Notes: a model not told the origin generated them from the letters alone. A stretch of DNA of 64,000 nucleotides from AM-0621 sp964386705 (GCA_964386705.1 CAYLTY010000004.1:1-64000); one strand, 5' to 3'. Counted from the stretch's first letter, positions 7,153-16,945 are shown. Numbers and translations: made by a program.

Positions 7153-9789
7153 TCAGCCGCGATGGATTTCGCAGGATGTTCCGCCGGCGGCGGGGACGTA
7201 CGAGTTGCTCGCGTAGTCCATCACCATGCGGTCGGCGTTGAAGCGCCAGCCCAATGTGCTGATGGCACGCTTCATTCGTTCGATCCAGCGGCGCGGCAGT
7301 CCGTCTTCGTCACGGTCGTAGTACAGCGGAATCACCGACTTCTTCACGACCTCCATCAACGACGCTGCGTCGCGGGCATCCTGAATATCAGTGTTGGTGT
7401 GCACCTCGCCCGCTCCAATCGCAAAGCCGTTGCGTCCGTCGAACGCTTCGGCCCACCAACCGTCCAGGATGGAGCAGTTCAAACCGCCATTGAGAATAAC
7501 CTTCTCACCCGACGTGCCGGACGCTTCCAGCGGACGACGCGGATTGTTGAGCCACACGTCCACACCCTGAGTCAGCAGGCGTCCGACGTTGATGTCGTAG
7601 TCTTCCACAAACACGATTTTGCCGGCGAAACGGGGATCTTTGGACAGCTTCACGATCTGCTGGAGGATCCCCTTGCCGGGTTCGTCCTTGGGATGTGCTT
7701 TACCGGCGAAGATGATCTGCACCGGGCGCCTGGGGTTTGAGACCAGTTCCGCGAGCAGCTCGATGTCCTGCATAATCAGGCTGGCTCGTTTGTAGGTCGC
7801 GAAGCGACGCGCAAAGCCGATCGTCAGAACGTCCGGGCTGAGTCCGAACGGCATTGACGCTGACCAGTAATCGACGGTCGACAGCCGCGCCCGAGCAAAG
7901 TCGATCAATCGCGACTTCAGCGTGAGGTGCGTTTCCCACAATTCACCGTCGTCGACGTTGCTGATCTTGCTCCAGGCGGACGGTTCGCCGCTATGAGTCC
8001 GCCAGGCCGTGCCCAGATGGCGGTCGTAAAGCTGAGCCATCTGTGGAGCCAGCCACGTCGGCACATGAATGCCGTTAGTGATGTGCCCAATCGGGATATT
8101 GGTTTCCGAACGATGCGGCCACAGGCAGCTCCACATGCGCCGCGAGACATGACCGTGCAGCGACGATACGCCATTCGCGCGTTGCGACAGTTTCAAAGCC
8201 AGCACCGTCATGCAGAACAGTTCTCCGTGATCGTGCGGATGAACTCGGCCCAACCCCATCAGACCCTCATAGGACAGACCAATAGCATCGCGCAAGGGGC
8301 CCAGATGTTCTTCGAGGATCTCCGCGTGAAAGCGGTCGTGTCCGGCAGGCACCGGAGTGTGCGTTGTAAAGACAGTATTATGAGCAACGTCTCGAGCAGC
8401 ATCGTGGAACGAGGTGCCTTCCGTTTGCATACGCTCACGGACCACTTCCAACGTCGCGAAGGCGCTATGCCCTTCGTTTAGGTGATAAACGCTGGGCACA
8501 ATCCCCAGCGCCTTCAGGACCTTAACACCACCAACGCCGAGCAGCAGTTCCTGTCGGATGCGGATGCGTTCATTACCACCGTAAAGACGAGCCGTCAGCT
8601 GTCGGTCATCGATGCTGTTCTGTTCCACATCGGTGTCGAGCAACAGCAGCAGCGTGCGGCCAACTCGCAGCTTCCACACACGAGCGAAGATCGCACCGGT
8701 GCGCGTATCAACTCGAATCAGGACCGGCTCGTTGTCCGTGCCGATCGCAACTTCCATCGGCAACAGAGAGCGGTCGGTGTCAGTATAGATTTCCGTTTGC
8801 CAGCCTTCGGCATTCACTTTCTGGCGGAAGTAGCCCTGTCCGTAGAACAAGCCGATTCCGACCAGCGGAACACCGAGGTCCGAAGCACTCTTGATGTGGT
8901 CGCCGGCGAGCACACCGAGGCCGCCTGAGTAAATCGGCAGCGACTCGTGAATACCGAACTCGGCGGAGAAATATGCCACAGGGTGAGCGGACAGAACTCC
9001 GGCGTTGGTGTCGCCCCAGGTTTTGTCGTTCGCCAGATACTCCTGCAGCCGACGCCACGCGTAGTTGATGCGGCTGTGCAGATTGCGTTGACCGGCGCGT
9101 TTCTCGACCTCTTTGATGGATACGCGTCGCAAGAGGTCGATCGGGCTATGTCGCACTTCGGCCCACAGGTCCGGGTCGAGGTCGCGGAACAGGCTGGTGG
9201 ACTCTTCATCCCAGGTCCACCACAGGTTGCGAGCCAGTTCCCACAATCGTTCGCGAACTGGCGCGATAAAACGATCCAGCCGACGACATTGAGCGACATA
9301 GGGACCAATTTGCTTGGCGGCATCGAAGACGAAGTCGACTTCCTGCTGGAGGAACTCGCGTTCTTCGATCGTCTGCACGACCAGGACGCCCTGCAGCATG
9401 CCGTCATGAATCAGTGGTACGCCAAGGAACGTCGCGTAGTGTTCTTCGCCGACTTCAGGGAAGTATTTGAATCGTGGATGGTCCGATGCACGCTTCACGT
9501 TAACGGGCATGACCTGTTCTGCGACGAGTCCCGCCAGTCCCTCGCGCATATTCATGCGGACCCGGCCTACGCTGCTCTGATTCAGGCCGACCGTGGCGGC
9601 GAGAATCAGGTGATCGCGGTCGGGCTCCAGCAGATAGACGGAGCACACGTCGACTTCGCACTGGTTGGCGACGAAACGTACCAGTTCCGCGAGTGCGGCC
9701 GCTGGGTCGTCGCGATCTGTGACTGTGAATTCCAGATCGTTCCAGGCGATGCGCCCGGACAACTCAGCCGCTGCGGTGGCGATACTCAT
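7153..9789 (-). CDS. glgP: GAF domain-alpha-glucan (glycogen) phosphorylase fusion
   Basis: 878 residues. Cytoplasmic glycosyltransferase family 35 enzyme releasing glucose-1-phosphate from glycogen or maltodextrin with pyridoxal phosphate. Residues ~25-165 are a GAF domain resembling that of PtsP/EI-Ntr (CSVYLLEPDRDHLIL..., MREGLAGLVAE, FLGVPLIHDG). From ~170 comes the DUF3417-type start of short phosphorylases (LWELARNLWWTWDEE), then AYFSAEFGIHESLPIYSGG, and the PLP region EASGTSGEKVILNGGLN, whose lysine should bind the cofactor. AAGGAG lies eleven bases before the ATG. The GAF fusion suggests allosteric control by a small molecule; the ligand is not known. No other glycogen genes are nearby. 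Confidence 0.93.
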   Translation of the reverse strand: MSIATAAAELSGRIAWNDLEFTVTDRDDPAAALAELVRFVANQCEVDVCSVYLLEPDRDHLILAATVGLNQSSVGRVRMNMREGLAGLVAEQVMPVNVKRASDHPRFKYFPEVGEEHYATFLGVPLIHDGMLQGVLVVQTIEEREFLQQEVDFVFDAAKQIGPYVAQCRRLDRFIAPVRERLWELARNLWWTWDEESTSLFRDLDPDLWAEVRHSPIDLLRRVSIKEVEKRAGQRNLHSRINYAWRRLQEYLANDKTWGDTNAGVLSAHPVAYFSAEFGIHESLPIYSGGLGVLAGDHIKSASDLGVPLVGIGLFYGQGYFRQKVNAEGWQTEIYTDTDRSLLPMEVAIGTDNEPVLIRVDTRTGAIFARVWKLRVGRTLLLLLDTDVEQNSIDDRQLTARLYGGNERIRIRQELLLGVGGVKVLKALGIVPSVYHLNEGHSAFATLEVVRERMQTEGTSFHDAARDVAHNTVFTTHTPVPAGHDRFHAEILEEHLGPLRDAIGLSYEGLMGLGRVHPHDHGELFCMTVLALKLSQRANGVSSLHGHVSRRMWSCLWPHRSETNIPIGHITNGIHVPTWLAPQMAQLYDRHLGTAWRTHSGEPSAWSKISNVDDGELWETHLTLKSRLIDFARARLSTVDYWSASMPFGLSPDVLTIGFARRFATYKRASLIMQDIELLAELVSNPRRPVQIIFAGKAHPKDEPGKGILQQIVKLSKDPRFAGKIVFVEDYDINVGRLLTQGVDVWLNNPRRPLEASGTSGEKVILNGGLNCSILDGWWAEAFDGRNGFAIGAGEVHTNTDIQDARDAASLMEVVKKSVIPLYYDRDEDGLPRRWIERMKRAISTLGWRFNADRMVMDYASNSYVPAAGGTSCEIHRG

Positions 9790-10355
9790 GATGTCACGGC
9801 GCTCCTTGTAGTTCGGCGAGGCTCTCAGAAACCGGCGGGAACTTGTGGCTCACGTCTCTGCGCGACGTTGCGCGATCCGGCGGCTGTTGGCTCGACACGA
9901 AGAGTAGTCAGTTTCAGGAACCTCAAACGGATAATCGCAACGCAAGCCGTGTGCCGGGGATGCGGCGAGCGTGAAGGACGCCACCAGCCGGGCAGGGCGG
10001 GAGTGAAAGATCCGTCAGTTCGTGACAGAGACTTTCCACATTTCGCCGTGAAATCAGCAGGTGTCGTGAATAAGTGTTGCTTCTGCGGTGGTCTTCGCCA
10101 TCTAAACGAGACTGCCGAGCAGTTGAGCATCATCGCGCAGCCTTTGCTCAAGCTGCGGCATTTTGCCGTGATTCCGGGCCATGGACAACGCGCCCTATCC
10201 GCCGATCAAGTCGCGGCCCGAAGCGTGGTTTGCCACGTGTCCGATGGACGCGAGAACAAAAGCGGCGAGCTCTTTTGAAATCGTCTGCGGGCGTTCACAC
10301 TGTGTCTCTGCGGAAGTTCTGCACTTTGTCCGTTGTGCCGGGAGTGTTCTCACTC
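9790..10355. other. Divergent intergenic region, no gene seen
   Basis: 566 bases between the phosphorylase start and the divergent cytochrome-domain gene. Open frames across it are extensions or shadows of the flanking genes with no ribosome site and no family signature. No convincing promoter hexamers, tRNA or long palindrome were found. It must hold the promoters of both flanking genes. Confidence 0.5.
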
Positions 10356-13199
10356 ATGAAGCTGCTGTCTCACATTTTTTTCGGCTGTGTTGTACTGCTC
10401 GTCGCCCCCGCGCTGGCGGCTGACACCGATGCCGCCGGCATTGAGTTCTTTGAGACGAAGATTCGCCCGGTGCTCGTCGAGCACTGCTTCGAATGCCATT
10501 CGGCGAAGGCACAACCGGCGGAAGGGAATCTGCGGCTGGATTCGCGGGACGCGCTGCGCAAGGGCGGCAAGACCGGGCCAAGCATCGTGTTGGGTAAGCC
10601 TGACGCCAGCCTGCTACTCAAGTCGCTGCGTTACACAGACGAAAACCTGCAGATGCCTCCTGATGGCAAGCTGCCGGACGCGGTCATCGCTGACTTTGAA
10701 AAGTGGATTGCGAGTGGTGCTCCCGATCCGCGAACCGATGCTGCGGCGGGTGCATCAGATAACAACATCGCGACACGTGCGGCGTCGCATTGGGCATTTC
10801 AGCCCGTGCGTCGTTCACCGATACCGGAGGTGAAAGATGCCGCATGGTCGAGTGAGCCCATCGATGCGTTCGTGCTTGCGAAGCTGGTGCAACAGGGGCT
10901 GCAACCTTCGGCGCGGGCGGATCGCCGCACCTTGGCCAGACGTTTGTACGTGGACCTGACGGGCGTGGTGCCGACAATCGCTGAGGTTGAAGACTTCCTG
11001 CAGGACGCTCAACCGGACGCTTACGAGCGATTGGTGGATCGCCTGCTAAGTAGCCCGCGATACGGCGAACGCTGGGCGCGGCACTGGCTCGATGTAGCTC
11101 GGTTTGCTGACACGAAGGACGGCGTGCTGATGTATGGCGACGACCGCCTGCGGCCGTTTGCCTACACCTACCGCGACTATGTCATTAAAGCGTTCAACGA
11201 CGACACGCCCTTCCATCAGATGATTGAGGAACAACTCGCCGCAGATCTGATCGAGCCGAAGGTGGAACCGTGGCGGCTGGGGGCGATGGGGTTTCTCACG
11301 CTGGGCCGACAGTTCGACAACAACATTCACGACGTCATCGACGACCGCATTGATACGGTGACTCGCGGCTGGCTGGGGCTGACCGTGGCTTGTGCGCGGT
11401 GCCACAACCACAAGTATGACCCGATCCCGACGGAAGACTATTACTCGCTGTATGGCGTGTTTGCATCGAGCGAATCGCCACTGGAATTGCCGCTTATCGA
11501 GACTCCGGGGAGCAATCCGGCGGCAGCGGAATCGGAACAGAAGCTGGCCGCTAAAAGCGCCGAGCTCCGGAAATTCCTGGACGATCAGTATGCGATGTTG
11601 CTGGAGACCGCACGGCAGCGAGTAGGTGATTACCTCGTGCACGCCGCGACGACGCAGCCAGACCCGCTCGAAACAGCGATCTTCTTTCTGTCGCTCGCAC
11701 CGACCGACCTGCGTCCTCCGATGGTCGCCAGATGGCGGCGCTTCCTGCAGCAGAGGTCTCAGCCGAACGATCCAGTGTTCGGACCGTGGCATGATGCGTT
11801 CAAGGTTTCGGAAGGCGACCTCGCCAATCGCTGGGCCGACTTGCGTAAGGACTGGTCAGCGAAGCCTGCGGGCCTGGATCGAGGTCAGATCAACCCGTTG
11901 CTTCGCAGTGCCCTTGATGCCGCTCAGCCGAAGACCCATGCGGATGTCGCACGGCTCTACGGAGACTTATTGAAGGCTGTTTACGAGGACTCGAAGAAGT
12001 CACCCCCGACGCCGGCTGCAGCTTCATCCGGTGCAACTGCGGAAACGTTGCTGGCCGCGCGGGCGCGCGAGCAGTTGTTGAACATTGTCACGAACGCGGA
12101 CAGCCCCGCGTACTTTCCGAAGAGTCGCACGCGCGATCACATGTCGCGCGGCGAGAAAGACAGCTTTGGCGGCAAGATGAACGAGATCGATCGCATGGCG
12201 GTGCAGGCACCTCAGCACATGCCGCGCGCGATGGTGCTGAATGACTCAGAGCAACTCTACGACCCGCGAGTGTTCGTGCGCGGCAACCCGGCTGCTCCGT
12301 CTCAGCGTGTGCCGCGTCAGTTTTTGAAGGTGGCATCGCCCGCCGAGCGACAACCGTTCGTGAACGGCAGCGGTCGGCTGCAGCTCGCGCGAGCAATTGC
12401 GTCTCCCGAGAACCCACTAGCGAGTCGCGTGATTGTAAATCGCGTCTGGATGCACCTCTTTGGTGAACCTCTCGCTCCGAACCCGTCGGATTTCGGATTG
12501 AGATCCGACGCGCCGACGCACGCTGAGCTACTGGATTGGCTCGCGGTTGATCTCGTTGAGAACGGTTGGTCGTTGAAACGTCTGCAGCGGCAGATTGTGC
12601 TGTCGCAAACGTATCAGCAGGCGAGTTTCGACCGTCCCCATGGCCGCAAGATCGATCCCGACAATCGGCTGCTGTGGCGCATGAATCGTCGTCGACTGGA
12701 CCTGGAAGCGATGCGCGATTCCCTGTTGAGCGTCTCGGGGCGCTTCAGTCAGCAGATGTTCGGACGCCCGCGCGATCTTGCTGCCGATCCTCAGCATGCC
12801 CGACGCACGATCTACGGACTCGTTGACCGCCAGAGCTTGCCGAGCCTGTTCCGATCGTTCGATTTCGCCAGCCCCGATTCAACAGCGGAACGCCGCCCTC
12901 AAACGACAGTTCCGCAGCAGGCCCTGTTTGGCTTGAATTCACCCTTTGTGGTGGAGCAGGTGAAGTCGCTGGTGGCTCAACCGGAGATTGCTGGCGCCGG
13001 CCAGCGGCCCGACCGCATCACGGCGATTTATCAGCGAATCTTGTTACGGCAGCCGACGGTCGATGAAATCGCGGCGGCGGATGAATTCGTGCAAGCCGCT
13101 GAACAGTCGCGAGCGTCGGGCGCACCGTCTCCCCTTGAACCGTGGCAGCAACTTGCTCAAGTGCTGCTGCTGACGAATGAATTCATGTTCGTCGACTGA
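10356..13199 (+). CDS. Secreted PSCyt1/DUF1549/DUF1553 planctomycete cytochrome-domain protein
   Basis: 947 residues. The ATG at 10356 follows GGGAG and begins a signal peptide (MKLLSHIFFGCVVLLVAPALAA); the frame is open upstream but without protein-like sequence. One haem c motif CFECH lies at residues 44-48 in a planctomycete cytochrome c domain, followed by DUF1549 from about residue 165 (EPIDAFVLAKL, GERWARHWLDVARF, ACARCHNHKYDPI) and DUF1553 from about 680 to the end (ENPLASRVIVNRVWMHLFG). ACARCH contains a second CxxCH. Such proteins are numerous, exported and genetically coupled to DUF1501 sulfatase-like proteins; no DUF1501 gene follows here. A redox role in polymer degradation is supposed for the family but unproven. 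Confidence 0.93.
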   Translation: MKLLSHIFFGCVVLLVAPALAADTDAAGIEFFETKIRPVLVEHCFECHSAKAQPAEGNLRLDSRDALRKGGKTGPSIVLGKPDASLLLKSLRYTDENLQMPPDGKLPDAVIADFEKWIASGAPDPRTDAAAGASDNNIATRAASHWAFQPVRRSPIPEVKDAAWSSEPIDAFVLAKLVQQGLQPSARADRRTLARRLYVDLTGVVPTIAEVEDFLQDAQPDAYERLVDRLLSSPRYGERWARHWLDVARFADTKDGVLMYGDDRLRPFAYTYRDYVIKAFNDDTPFHQMIEEQLAADLIEPKVEPWRLGAMGFLTLGRQFDNNIHDVIDDRIDTVTRGWLGLTVACARCHNHKYDPIPTEDYYSLYGVFASSESPLELPLIETPGSNPAAAESEQKLAAKSAELRKFLDDQYAMLLETARQRVGDYLVHAATTQPDPLETAIFFLSLAPTDLRPPMVARWRRFLQQRSQPNDPVFGPWHDAFKVSEGDLANRWADLRKDWSAKPAGLDRGQINPLLRSALDAAQPKTHADVARLYGDLLKAVYEDSKKSPPTPAAASSGATAETLLAARAREQLLNIVTNADSPAYFPKSRTRDHMSRGEKDSFGGKMNEIDRMAVQAPQHMPRAMVLNDSEQLYDPRVFVRGNPAAPSQRVPRQFLKVASPAERQPFVNGSGRLQLARAIASPENPLASRVIVNRVWMHLFGEPLAPNPSDFGLRSDAPTHAELLDWLAVDLVENGWSLKRLQRQIVLSQTYQQASFDRPHGRKIDPDNRLLWRMNRRRLDLEAMRDSLLSVSGRFSQQMFGRPRDLAADPQHARRTIYGLVDRQSLPSLFRSFDFASPDSTAERRPQTTVPQQALFGLNSPFVVEQVKSLVAQPEIAGAGQRPDRITAIYQRILLRQPTVDEIAAADEFVQAAEQSRASGAPSPLEPWQQLAQVLLLTNEFMFVD

Positions 13200-13251
13200 C
13201 GCGGCGACGCCCGCATGGTGACTTTTGCGAAGAACCTCGAAGAACTTTTCC

Positions 13252-14232
13252 GTGACTGATTCTGCTTCTCGATCCTGTCCGATCACAACTGACATAGCCT
13301 GGGCCGCGCGCGTGTTGCGTGAGGGCGGCCTCGTCGCGATTGCGACCGAAACTGTTTACGGCCTGGCGGCGAACGCGCTGGACGAGCACGCGGTCGCACG
13401 CATCTTCGAAGCTAAAGCTCGCCCCTTCTTTGACCCGCTGATTGTGCATATCGCCTCGCGCGACTGGCTGAACCGGCTCGTCAGTCGAGTGCCCGCGGAT
13501 GCTGAGAAACTCGCAGCAGCGTTCTGGCCCGGGCCCCTCACGATGGTGCTGCCGAAGACGGATCTGGTACCCGATCTGGTCACGTCAGGCTTGCCGAGTG
13601 TCGCTATACGCATGCCGGTGCATCCTCAAGCTCGCGAACTTCTGCAACTTGTTGATCTCCCCTTAGCCGCCCCCAGCGCGAACCCCTTCGGACAACTCAG
13701 TCCGACGTGTGCCCAGCACGTGGCTGAAACATTAGGCGATCGCATCGACCTGATTCTGGACGGCGGGCCGTCGCAGGTCGGTGTTGAATCCACGGTCGTG
13801 TTCGTGACTGACGATTCCGTTCGCATCCTGCGTCATGGCGGTATCACGCGTGAAGCTCTGGAACGCGTGGTCCGCGTGGACGACGGCGCTACAGAAGTGG
13901 CCGAGACTGCGGCCGCTCCATCACCAGGCATGTTGCCGCAACACTACGCGCCACGCACATCACTGAAGGTTCTGCAGGATCGCGCCGAACTGGCGGACGT
14001 CTCGGCGCAACGTATCGGAGCCTTGCTGCTTACCGTTGCGGACAACGATCCGCGATTCGCGGCGGTGGAAGTTCTGACGACCGACGGCAACCTGGCTACC
14101 GCTGCCGCCAACTTCTTCGCGGCACTACGACGCCTTGATCGTCAGCAGGTGGACGTGATTGTGGCTTATCCGTTTCCCGACGAAGGACTTGGCCGAGCTC
14201 TCAACGACCGCCTGTCCCGCGCGGCGCATTAG
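13252..14232 (+). CDS. tsaC: L-threonylcarbamoyladenylate synthase (Sua5/YrdC)
   Basis: Makes threonylcarbamoyl-AMP from threonine, bicarbonate and ATP for the t6A37 modification of ANN-decoding tRNAs. The YrdC core (EGGLVAIATETVYGLAANA, KARPFFDPLIVHI, FWPGPLTMVL, LAAPSANPFG, GGPSQVGVESTVV) covers about the first 210 residues; a further ~115 residues correspond to the Sua5 C-terminal domain, so this is the long Sua5 type. No ATG is near; GTG 13252 (326 residues) is the likely start, TTG 13225 the alternative. The stop overlaps the convergent trpD stop by three bases. Confidence 0.92.
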   Translation: MTDSASRSCPITTDIAWAARVLREGGLVAIATETVYGLAANALDEHAVARIFEAKARPFFDPLIVHIASRDWLNRLVSRVPADAEKLAAAFWPGPLTMVLPKTDLVPDLVTSGLPSVAIRMPVHPQARELLQLVDLPLAAPSANPFGQLSPTCAQHVAETLGDRIDLILDGGPSQVGVESTVVFVTDDSVRILRHGGITREALERVVRVDDGATEVAETAAAPSPGMLPQHYAPRTSLKVLQDRAELADVSAQRIGALLLTVADNDPRFAAVEVLTTDGNLATAAANFFAALRRLDRQQVDVIVAYPFPDEGLGRALNDRLSRAAH

Positions 14233-15251
14233 GCGGTTTGAGTCGCAGCAACCAGCTTCTGCAGGATCTCGGATGCCTTGCCAGCATCAATGACGGCAGC
14301 GGCCAAGCCTGCCGCAGTCTGAGGATTATCAGCCTTACCGGCGGCGAGTAGCCCCACAGCGGTGTTAGCGACAACGATGTCTCGCGCCGGACCGCGCTCG
14401 CCAGCGAAGATAGAGCGAATGCGGGCGGCGCTCTCTTGAGCGGACTGCACTCGCAGGTCTTCGACGCGGCATTCGGGTAGACCAAATGTGGCAGCGGACC
14501 ATTCGGTCGAAGTTAGTGACGAACCACGAATCTCGTGCACCGTGGTGCGGCCCCACAGGCTGACTTCATCCAGTTCGTCGTTGCCGCAAACCACGAACGC
14601 ATGCTGTGAACCCAACGTGTGCAGTGCTTGGGCCAGCATACCGGCGAAGTGATTGCGGTTGGCTCCCAGCAACTGGAACTCAGCACCGGCGGGATTTGTC
14701 AGCGGACCAAGCTGATTGAAGATCGTGCGGAAGCCGAGCGCCTTGCGAACCGGCCCGACATGCTTCATCGCCGAGTGCAGCAGTGGCGCGAAACAGAAGC
14801 CGATGCCGACTTCATCGACGCAACGGCCGACTTGTTCGGGAGTGAGTTGCACGTTCACGCCGAGTGCTTCGAGCACATCCGCCGATCCGCTGGAACTCGA
14901 CACACTGCGATTTCCATGCTTCGCGACGGGAACACCAGCCGCAGCGGCGACGAACGCGGTCGCCGTGCTGATGTTAAACGTATGCAACCGGTCGCCGCCG
15001 GTGCCGCACGTGTCCAGCAACCCGCGCGTAGCACATGGAATGCGAGTCGCCCGCTGCCGCATCACACTGGCCGCGCCGGTGATCAACTCCGTGGTCTCAC
15101 CCGCAACTCGCAGCGCCGTCAGAAACGCGGCAATCTCAACTTCCGTACAACCGCCATCCATGATCGTGGCGAACGCGGCCTCAGCCACTTCGCGACTGAT
15201 CGGCAGTTGTTCGAATATGTTGTTGATGACTGTAGCAATCGCAGGTTGCAT
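14229..15251 (-). CDS. trpD: Anthranilate phosphoribosyltransferase
   Basis: 340 residues, the usual length. Transfers phosphoribose from PRPP to anthranilate in tryptophan synthesis. The family motifs are present in order: LDTCGTGGD (PRPP loop) near residue 80, FNISTATAFVAAAAG, VAKHGNRSVSSSSGSADVLEALG, and GPVRKALGFRTIFNQLGPLTNP. The gene stands alone: neither trpE/G nor trpC is adjacent, so tryptophan genes are dispersed in this genome. Its stop codon overlaps that of the convergent Sua5 gene. Confidence 0.96.
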   Translation of the reverse strand: MQPAIATVINNIFEQLPISREVAEAAFATIMDGGCTEVEIAAFLTALRVAGETTELITGAASVMRQRATRIPCATRGLLDTCGTGGDRLHTFNISTATAFVAAAAGVPVAKHGNRSVSSSSGSADVLEALGVNVQLTPEQVGRCVDEVGIGFCFAPLLHSAMKHVGPVRKALGFRTIFNQLGPLTNPAGAEFQLLGANRNHFAGMLAQALHTLGSQHAFVVCGNDELDEVSLWGRTTVHEIRGSSLTSTEWSAATFGLPECRVEDLRVQSAQESAARIRSIFAGERGPARDIVVANTAVGLLAAGKADNPQTAAGLAAAVIDAGKASEILQKLVAATQTA

Positions 15252-15401
15252 GCAAGACTCTCAGTCGCTGTACAAATTGCAGCAGGGGAGTTTCGTTGTT
15301 GGTGATAGGCGGAGTTCTAACGGCTTTTCGCTGCCGTCGCTCGCATCCCGAGCCGGTAACTTTTCCATCCGCAGAGAGTCCATTCGGCCAGTGGAGACAT
15401 G

Positions 15402-16010
15402 ATGAAGACCTACATTCTGATGCTAGCCTGGGCGTTCGTTGTCGCTGCTGACGTGCGGCTTGTTCTTGGACAGGAAGTAGGGCAGCCCACCATTCCGCCT
15501 GGGCCAGATCCGCGAGTGTTGATGCTGCCGGGGCCTGAGCACGAGCAGTTGGCTCGCTATGTCGGCGCGTGGGACGTTGAGATTCTGATGGGCTCAGGGG
15601 CACAGGCCGCGAAGTCGCAGGGTTCGGCGACGTCCCGTATGACTGTCGGCGGACGGTTCCTGCAGATCGAGTATCAGACCGCAAAGTCCGACAAAGACGC
15701 ACTCGACGGTATGTTCACGATCGGCTTCGACCGGCGACATCAGCGTTATTCGCTGGTCGCGTTCGATACCTTCGGAACGTACTTCGTGACGTCGCAAGGT
15801 AAGCAGAACAAGATGACCGGCGCCATCAGACTTCTGGGTACCGACGATGACCCTACGATGAAGGCGCTGGGTTACACCAAGGAGTTTGTGCACGTACTCG
15901 ACCTGCGCGGTCCCGACGAATACGCGATCGAAGTCCGGTTCATCGACACCCGCACGGCAGCGCGTCGCGAGATCAAGGCCATGGAGTACGTGCTGAAACG
16001 CAAGAAGTAG
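15402..16010 (+). CDS. Exported DUF1579-family protein
   Basis: About 202 residues. Tandem ATGs occur at 15399 and 15402; GGAG at 15393 is five bases before the second, which is preferred. An N-terminal hydrophobic segment (YILMLAWAFVVAADVRLVLG) is a probable signal peptide. The body matches DUF1579: ARYVGAWDVEI near the start, SRMTVGGRFLQIEYQ, and GMFTIGFDRRHQRYSLVAFD, a lipocalin-like beta barrel. Biochemical function is unknown. It is divergent from trpD and followed by an unrelated kinase-like gene. Confidence 0.8.
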   Translation: MKTYILMLAWAFVVAADVRLVLGQEVGQPTIPPGPDPRVLMLPGPEHEQLARYVGAWDVEILMGSGAQAAKSQGSATSRMTVGGRFLQIEYQTAKSDKDALDGMFTIGFDRRHQRYSLVAFDTFGTYFVTSQGKQNKMTGAIRLLGTDDDPTMKALGYTKEFVHVLDLRGPDEYAIEVRFIDTRTAARREIKAMEYVLKRKK

Positions 16011-16077
16011 GCGATGAAACGACGCCTCTCCTGTTTTATGGTGAACCTGCCGGAGCTTTGATTGTCAGGACTCATCT

Positions 16078-16566
16078 ATGCTGAAAGTCGTCGTTTATGG
16101 GAACGCGGGAGCTGGCAAGAGCACGTTGGCTCGTAAGCTGATCGGAAGCAGCGGCGCCGCCCACCTGTCGCTGGATGACATCGCCTGGAGCGACTTTGCC
16201 GTGCGAAAGCCGCTCGCAGAGAGCATCCAGGACCTGCGGCAGTTTATTCAGTCTCACCAGCAATGGGTGATCGAAGGCTGTTACGGAGATCTCGTTGAGG
16301 CTGCCCTGCCGGATTGCACGGCGCTGCGGTTTCTCAATCCGGGCGTGGAAGCGTGCGTGGCTCATTGTCTGGCCCGTCCGTGGGAGCCGGACAAGTTTGC
16401 TTCTGCGGACGAGCAGGAAGCGATGCTTCAAAACTTGATCAAGTGGGTGAGAGACTACGAAACGCGGGATGATGAGTTCGGTCTCAAACGTCATCGCCGC
16501 ATCTTTGAAAAGTTTGCGGGTACAAAACTCGAGCACCTCACAGCAGACGAGTATGCGGAAGGTTGA
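16078..16566 (+). CDS. Small P-loop NTPase, adenylate-kinase/topology-modulation-like
   Basis: 162 residues. Begins MLKVVVYGNAGAGKSTLARKL, a Walker A loop at residues 8-16, followed by LSLDDIAW and WVIEGCYGDLVE, an arrangement shared with small adenylate/shikimate-kinase-like proteins often named DNA topology modulation protein or FlaR-related. These names carry no proven function; a nucleotide or small-molecule kinase is the safest reading. AGGA lies upstream of the ATG. It ends five bases before the next start and the pair is probably co-transcribed. Confidence 0.8.
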   Translation: MLKVVVYGNAGAGKSTLARKLIGSSGAAHLSLDDIAWSDFAVRKPLAESIQDLRQFIQSHQQWVIEGCYGDLVEAALPDCTALRFLNPGVEACVAHCLARPWEPDKFASADEQEAMLQNLIKWVRDYETRDDEFGLKRHRRIFEKFAGTKLEHLTADEYAEG

Positions 16567-16571
16567 ACGTC

Positions 16572-16895
16572 ATGCGGGATCGCATCATGTACATCGAACG
16601 CAAGGCTGGGAGTCTGACTGGTGACGCGCGGATTGGGCGCGTGACGTTCTCCCAAAGTGGTAAGACGCTGTATTACCAGGGAAAGTCGTTCCAGAGCCTC
16701 AAGGGGCGAGGATTCAAGTCCAACTATCGCGAGCTGGAAACTGGCGAGGACTACTGGATCTCCGGTTGTAGAGCCGACGGGGCAGACCGCCTCTACTGTG
16801 AACCGCTGGCAATCGAAATCGACGAAGATGTCCGCGAGGAGTATTGGACGAACATTCGCCAACTCTCGCGATGCAAGGATCGCAAATTTGCCTGA
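16572..16895 (+). CDS. Conserved hypothetical protein often misnamed DXP synthase
   Basis: About 107 residues. The ATG at 16572 has AAGG nine bases upstream, inside the end of the preceding gene; ATG 16587 (MYIERKAG) is an alternative. The sequence MYIERKAGSLTGDARIGRV..., followed by KTLYYQGKSFQSLKG, TGEDYWISGC and EIDEDVREEYWTNIR, is recognisable as a small family that databases often label 1-deoxy-D-xylulose-5-phosphate synthase. At this length it cannot be that thiamine-dependent enzyme, so the label should be ignored. Function unknown; no signal peptide or membrane segment. Confidence 0.8.
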   Translation: MRDRIMYIERKAGSLTGDARIGRVTFSQSGKTLYYQGKSFQSLKGRGFKSNYRELETGEDYWISGCRADGADRLYCEPLAIEIDEDVREEYWTNIRQLSRCKDRKFA

Positions 16896-16945
16896 CGCAA
16901 CGGCCCGTCTTACCGCAACTCCTTCGAAGAGTGCAGCCCACCGAG

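Noticed and set aside
8947..10278. 443-residue open frame on the plus strand
   Set aside because: Antisense to the phosphorylase and running into the gene-free gap; no protein signature.
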